64,000 nucleotides of DNA from Tardibacter sp963781025 (GTDB lineage Bacteria > Pseudomonadota > Alphaproteobacteria > Sphingomonadales > Sphingomonadaceae), in the NCBI GenBank assembly GCA_963781025.1, contig CAWADU010000003.1, forward strand, positions 620,001 through 684,000, given 5' to 3'. The position numbers and the translations under genes were made by a program. Positions 63,263 to 64,000 of this stretch are shown in pieces; the first letter of the stretch is position 1, and each line of letters starts with the position of its first letter. A model generated the notes under the pieces. The model saw only the letters and a program-made list of their open reading frames with translations. It ran no database searches and was not told the origin of the DNA.

Positions 63263-64000
63263 CAACAGCGTTGAGTGGTTCTGGCAGAGGTCGGCTCGTC
63301 GGCCTTTGCGTCGCGGATCTGCGGCGAAAGGTACGCAATATCGCGGCGCAGTCGATCAAGCGCCGGCTGAGCGTGGTCCTCGGGCTGGTGATCGGGCTGC
63401 AACTGCTGGTTGGGGGCGCCCTGCTTTGCGGTACGCTGATCAGCCGCGAAGCTTTGGTTTCCCTCTACGAAGATCGTCTCGTTGCATTCCAGCACCTGAA
63501 GGCGGTCAATGACGGTTTCGCGCTTTCGGTAGTGGAAGTGGCGCACAAGGTCCGCGACGGCAATATGAATGCGGCGAGCGGGTTAGCCGCGCTTGAAGAC
63601 GTCCAGCCGATGATCGAACAGAACTGGCGAAGCTTTGCCGCCCTCAACCGGTCGCCGTCGGACAAGCCGGAAATGGCGGCGCTGTCGGAAGCGAAGGGCA
63701 GGGCGGATCAGGCGTTCGATCAACTCGTTCGCATTCTGAAGCACGGCGGCGACCGGGACTTGCTCGATTTCTTCGTGACTGGTTCGCTCTACAGTTTCAT
63801 CGACCCGCTGTTCATCGCCATCGCCCAACACAGCGACAACCAACTTAGCGCCTCCCGTGCCGATATCGCTGCCACCGCGGCCCAGTTGCGCATGCTGCTG
63901 ATCCTGTCCGGCCTCCTCGCCATCGCGGCGATCCTGAGCGCCCTTATGGGGCTGAGGGTGATGGCGGCGACGGTCGTGGCCCCTCTGGAACAATTGGCCG
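63259..64000 (+). CDS. HAMP-containing membrane sensor (chemoreceptor, cyclase or kinase), 5' part
   Basis: 247 codons are visible, without a stop, to the window edge. N-terminus is basic (SIKRRLS) then transmembrane helix 1 (VVLGLVIGLQLLVGGALL, about residues 43-60), a periplasmic four-helix-bundle-like sensor region of about 150 residues (like the MCP ligand-binding domain), transmembrane helix 2 (LLILSGLLAIAAILSALMGL, about 214-233) and the beginning of a HAMP domain (VVAPLEQLA). The output domain lies beyond the window, so it may be a chemoreceptor, histidine kinase or diguanylate cyclase. Its ATG overlaps the read-through pgi stop. Confidence 0.65.
   Translation, partial: MTTALSGSGRGRLVGLCVADLRRKVRNIAAQSIKRRLSVVLGLVIGLQLLVGGALLCGTLISREALVSLYEDRLVAFQHLKAVNDGFALSVVEVAHKVRDGNMNAASGLAALEDVQPMIEQNWRSFAALNRSPSDKPEMAALSEAKGRADQAFDQLVRILKHGGDRDLLDFFVTGSLYSFIDPLFIAIAQHSDNQLSASRADIAATAAQLRMLLILSGLLAIAAILSALMGLRVMAATVVAPLEQLA

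Overview
The window looks like GC-rich chromosomal DNA of an alphaproteobacterium, most probably a sphingomonad (Sphingomonas/Sphingobium/Novosphingobium group). The reasons are high GC with strong codon bias, a DUF2794 gene next to an EpsC-type serine acetyltransferase, a TonB receptor, an exosortase-linked exopolysaccharide locus, a lysyl-phosphatidylglycerol operon, and an alphaproteobacterial-type LexA box (GTTC-N7-GTTC) upstream of dinB. Genus is inference. No rRNA, tRNA, CRISPR array, IS element or prophage was recognised, and no gap above 300 bases lacks a gene; the longest is 27640-27909.

Layout. (1) 1-2336: branched-chain 2-oxoacid dehydrogenase genes (E1-alpha tail, E1-beta, E2) ending at a clear terminator. 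(2) 2397-16542: exopolysaccharide and exosortase locus: EpsD-like prolyl isomerase, priming sugar transferase, O-antigen ligase/polymerase, two GT2 glycosyltransferases, an AAA+ ATPase, outer-membrane barrel, Wza-type export protein, Wzz/GumC-type protein, a tyrosine-kinase-like ATPase lacking the P-loop lysine, exosortase, EpsI and a small membrane protein. (3) 16692-18978: sucC and trxB. (4) 18980-22161: the acyl carrier protein / acyl-CoA ligase / PLP decarboxylase trio known from exosortase genomes. (5) 22182-27639: two-component system divergent from a VirJ/AcvB-like hydrolase and mprF. (6) 27910-31613: ABC exporter, glutathione reductase, GFA protein. (7) 31660-38070: biotin genes bioF, an esterase candidate, bioC, bioD and bioA, with dinB and an NTF2-like gene between. 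(8) 38139-42569: TonB receptor and TPR-sulfotransferase. (9) 42666-46604: glmS, glmU, gph. (10) 46609-54027: phosphate regulon phoR-pstSCAB-phoU-phoB, with a six-unit 11-bp-phased Pho-box array before pstS. (11) 54046-57356: DUF2794, cysE/epsC, ahpD, ahpC and divergent oxyR with an operator-like palindrome. (12) 57384-61482: moaE, moaD, pgsA, a small secreted protein, era, rnc, lepB. (13) 61589-64000: pgi and the start of a HAMP-type membrane sensor.

The sequence has a serious quality feature. At least eight genes (epsI, sucC, trxB, the acyl-CoA ligase, the PLP decarboxylase, glmS, phoR, pstC) are broken by indels of one base, or at one trxB site possibly two, most of them single-base insertions next to a repeated base. 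Several are housekeeping genes of full family length once the indel is ignored. Sequencing or assembly error is the simplest explanation, so the broken genes are annotated over their whole span with the indel position.

Functionally, the locus at 2.4-22 kb would prime, elongate, polymerise and export a polysaccharide while an exosortase processes surface proteins. The mprF/virJ operon would tune membrane charge, the pst-pho block phosphate uptake, and ahpCD-oxyR peroxide defence.
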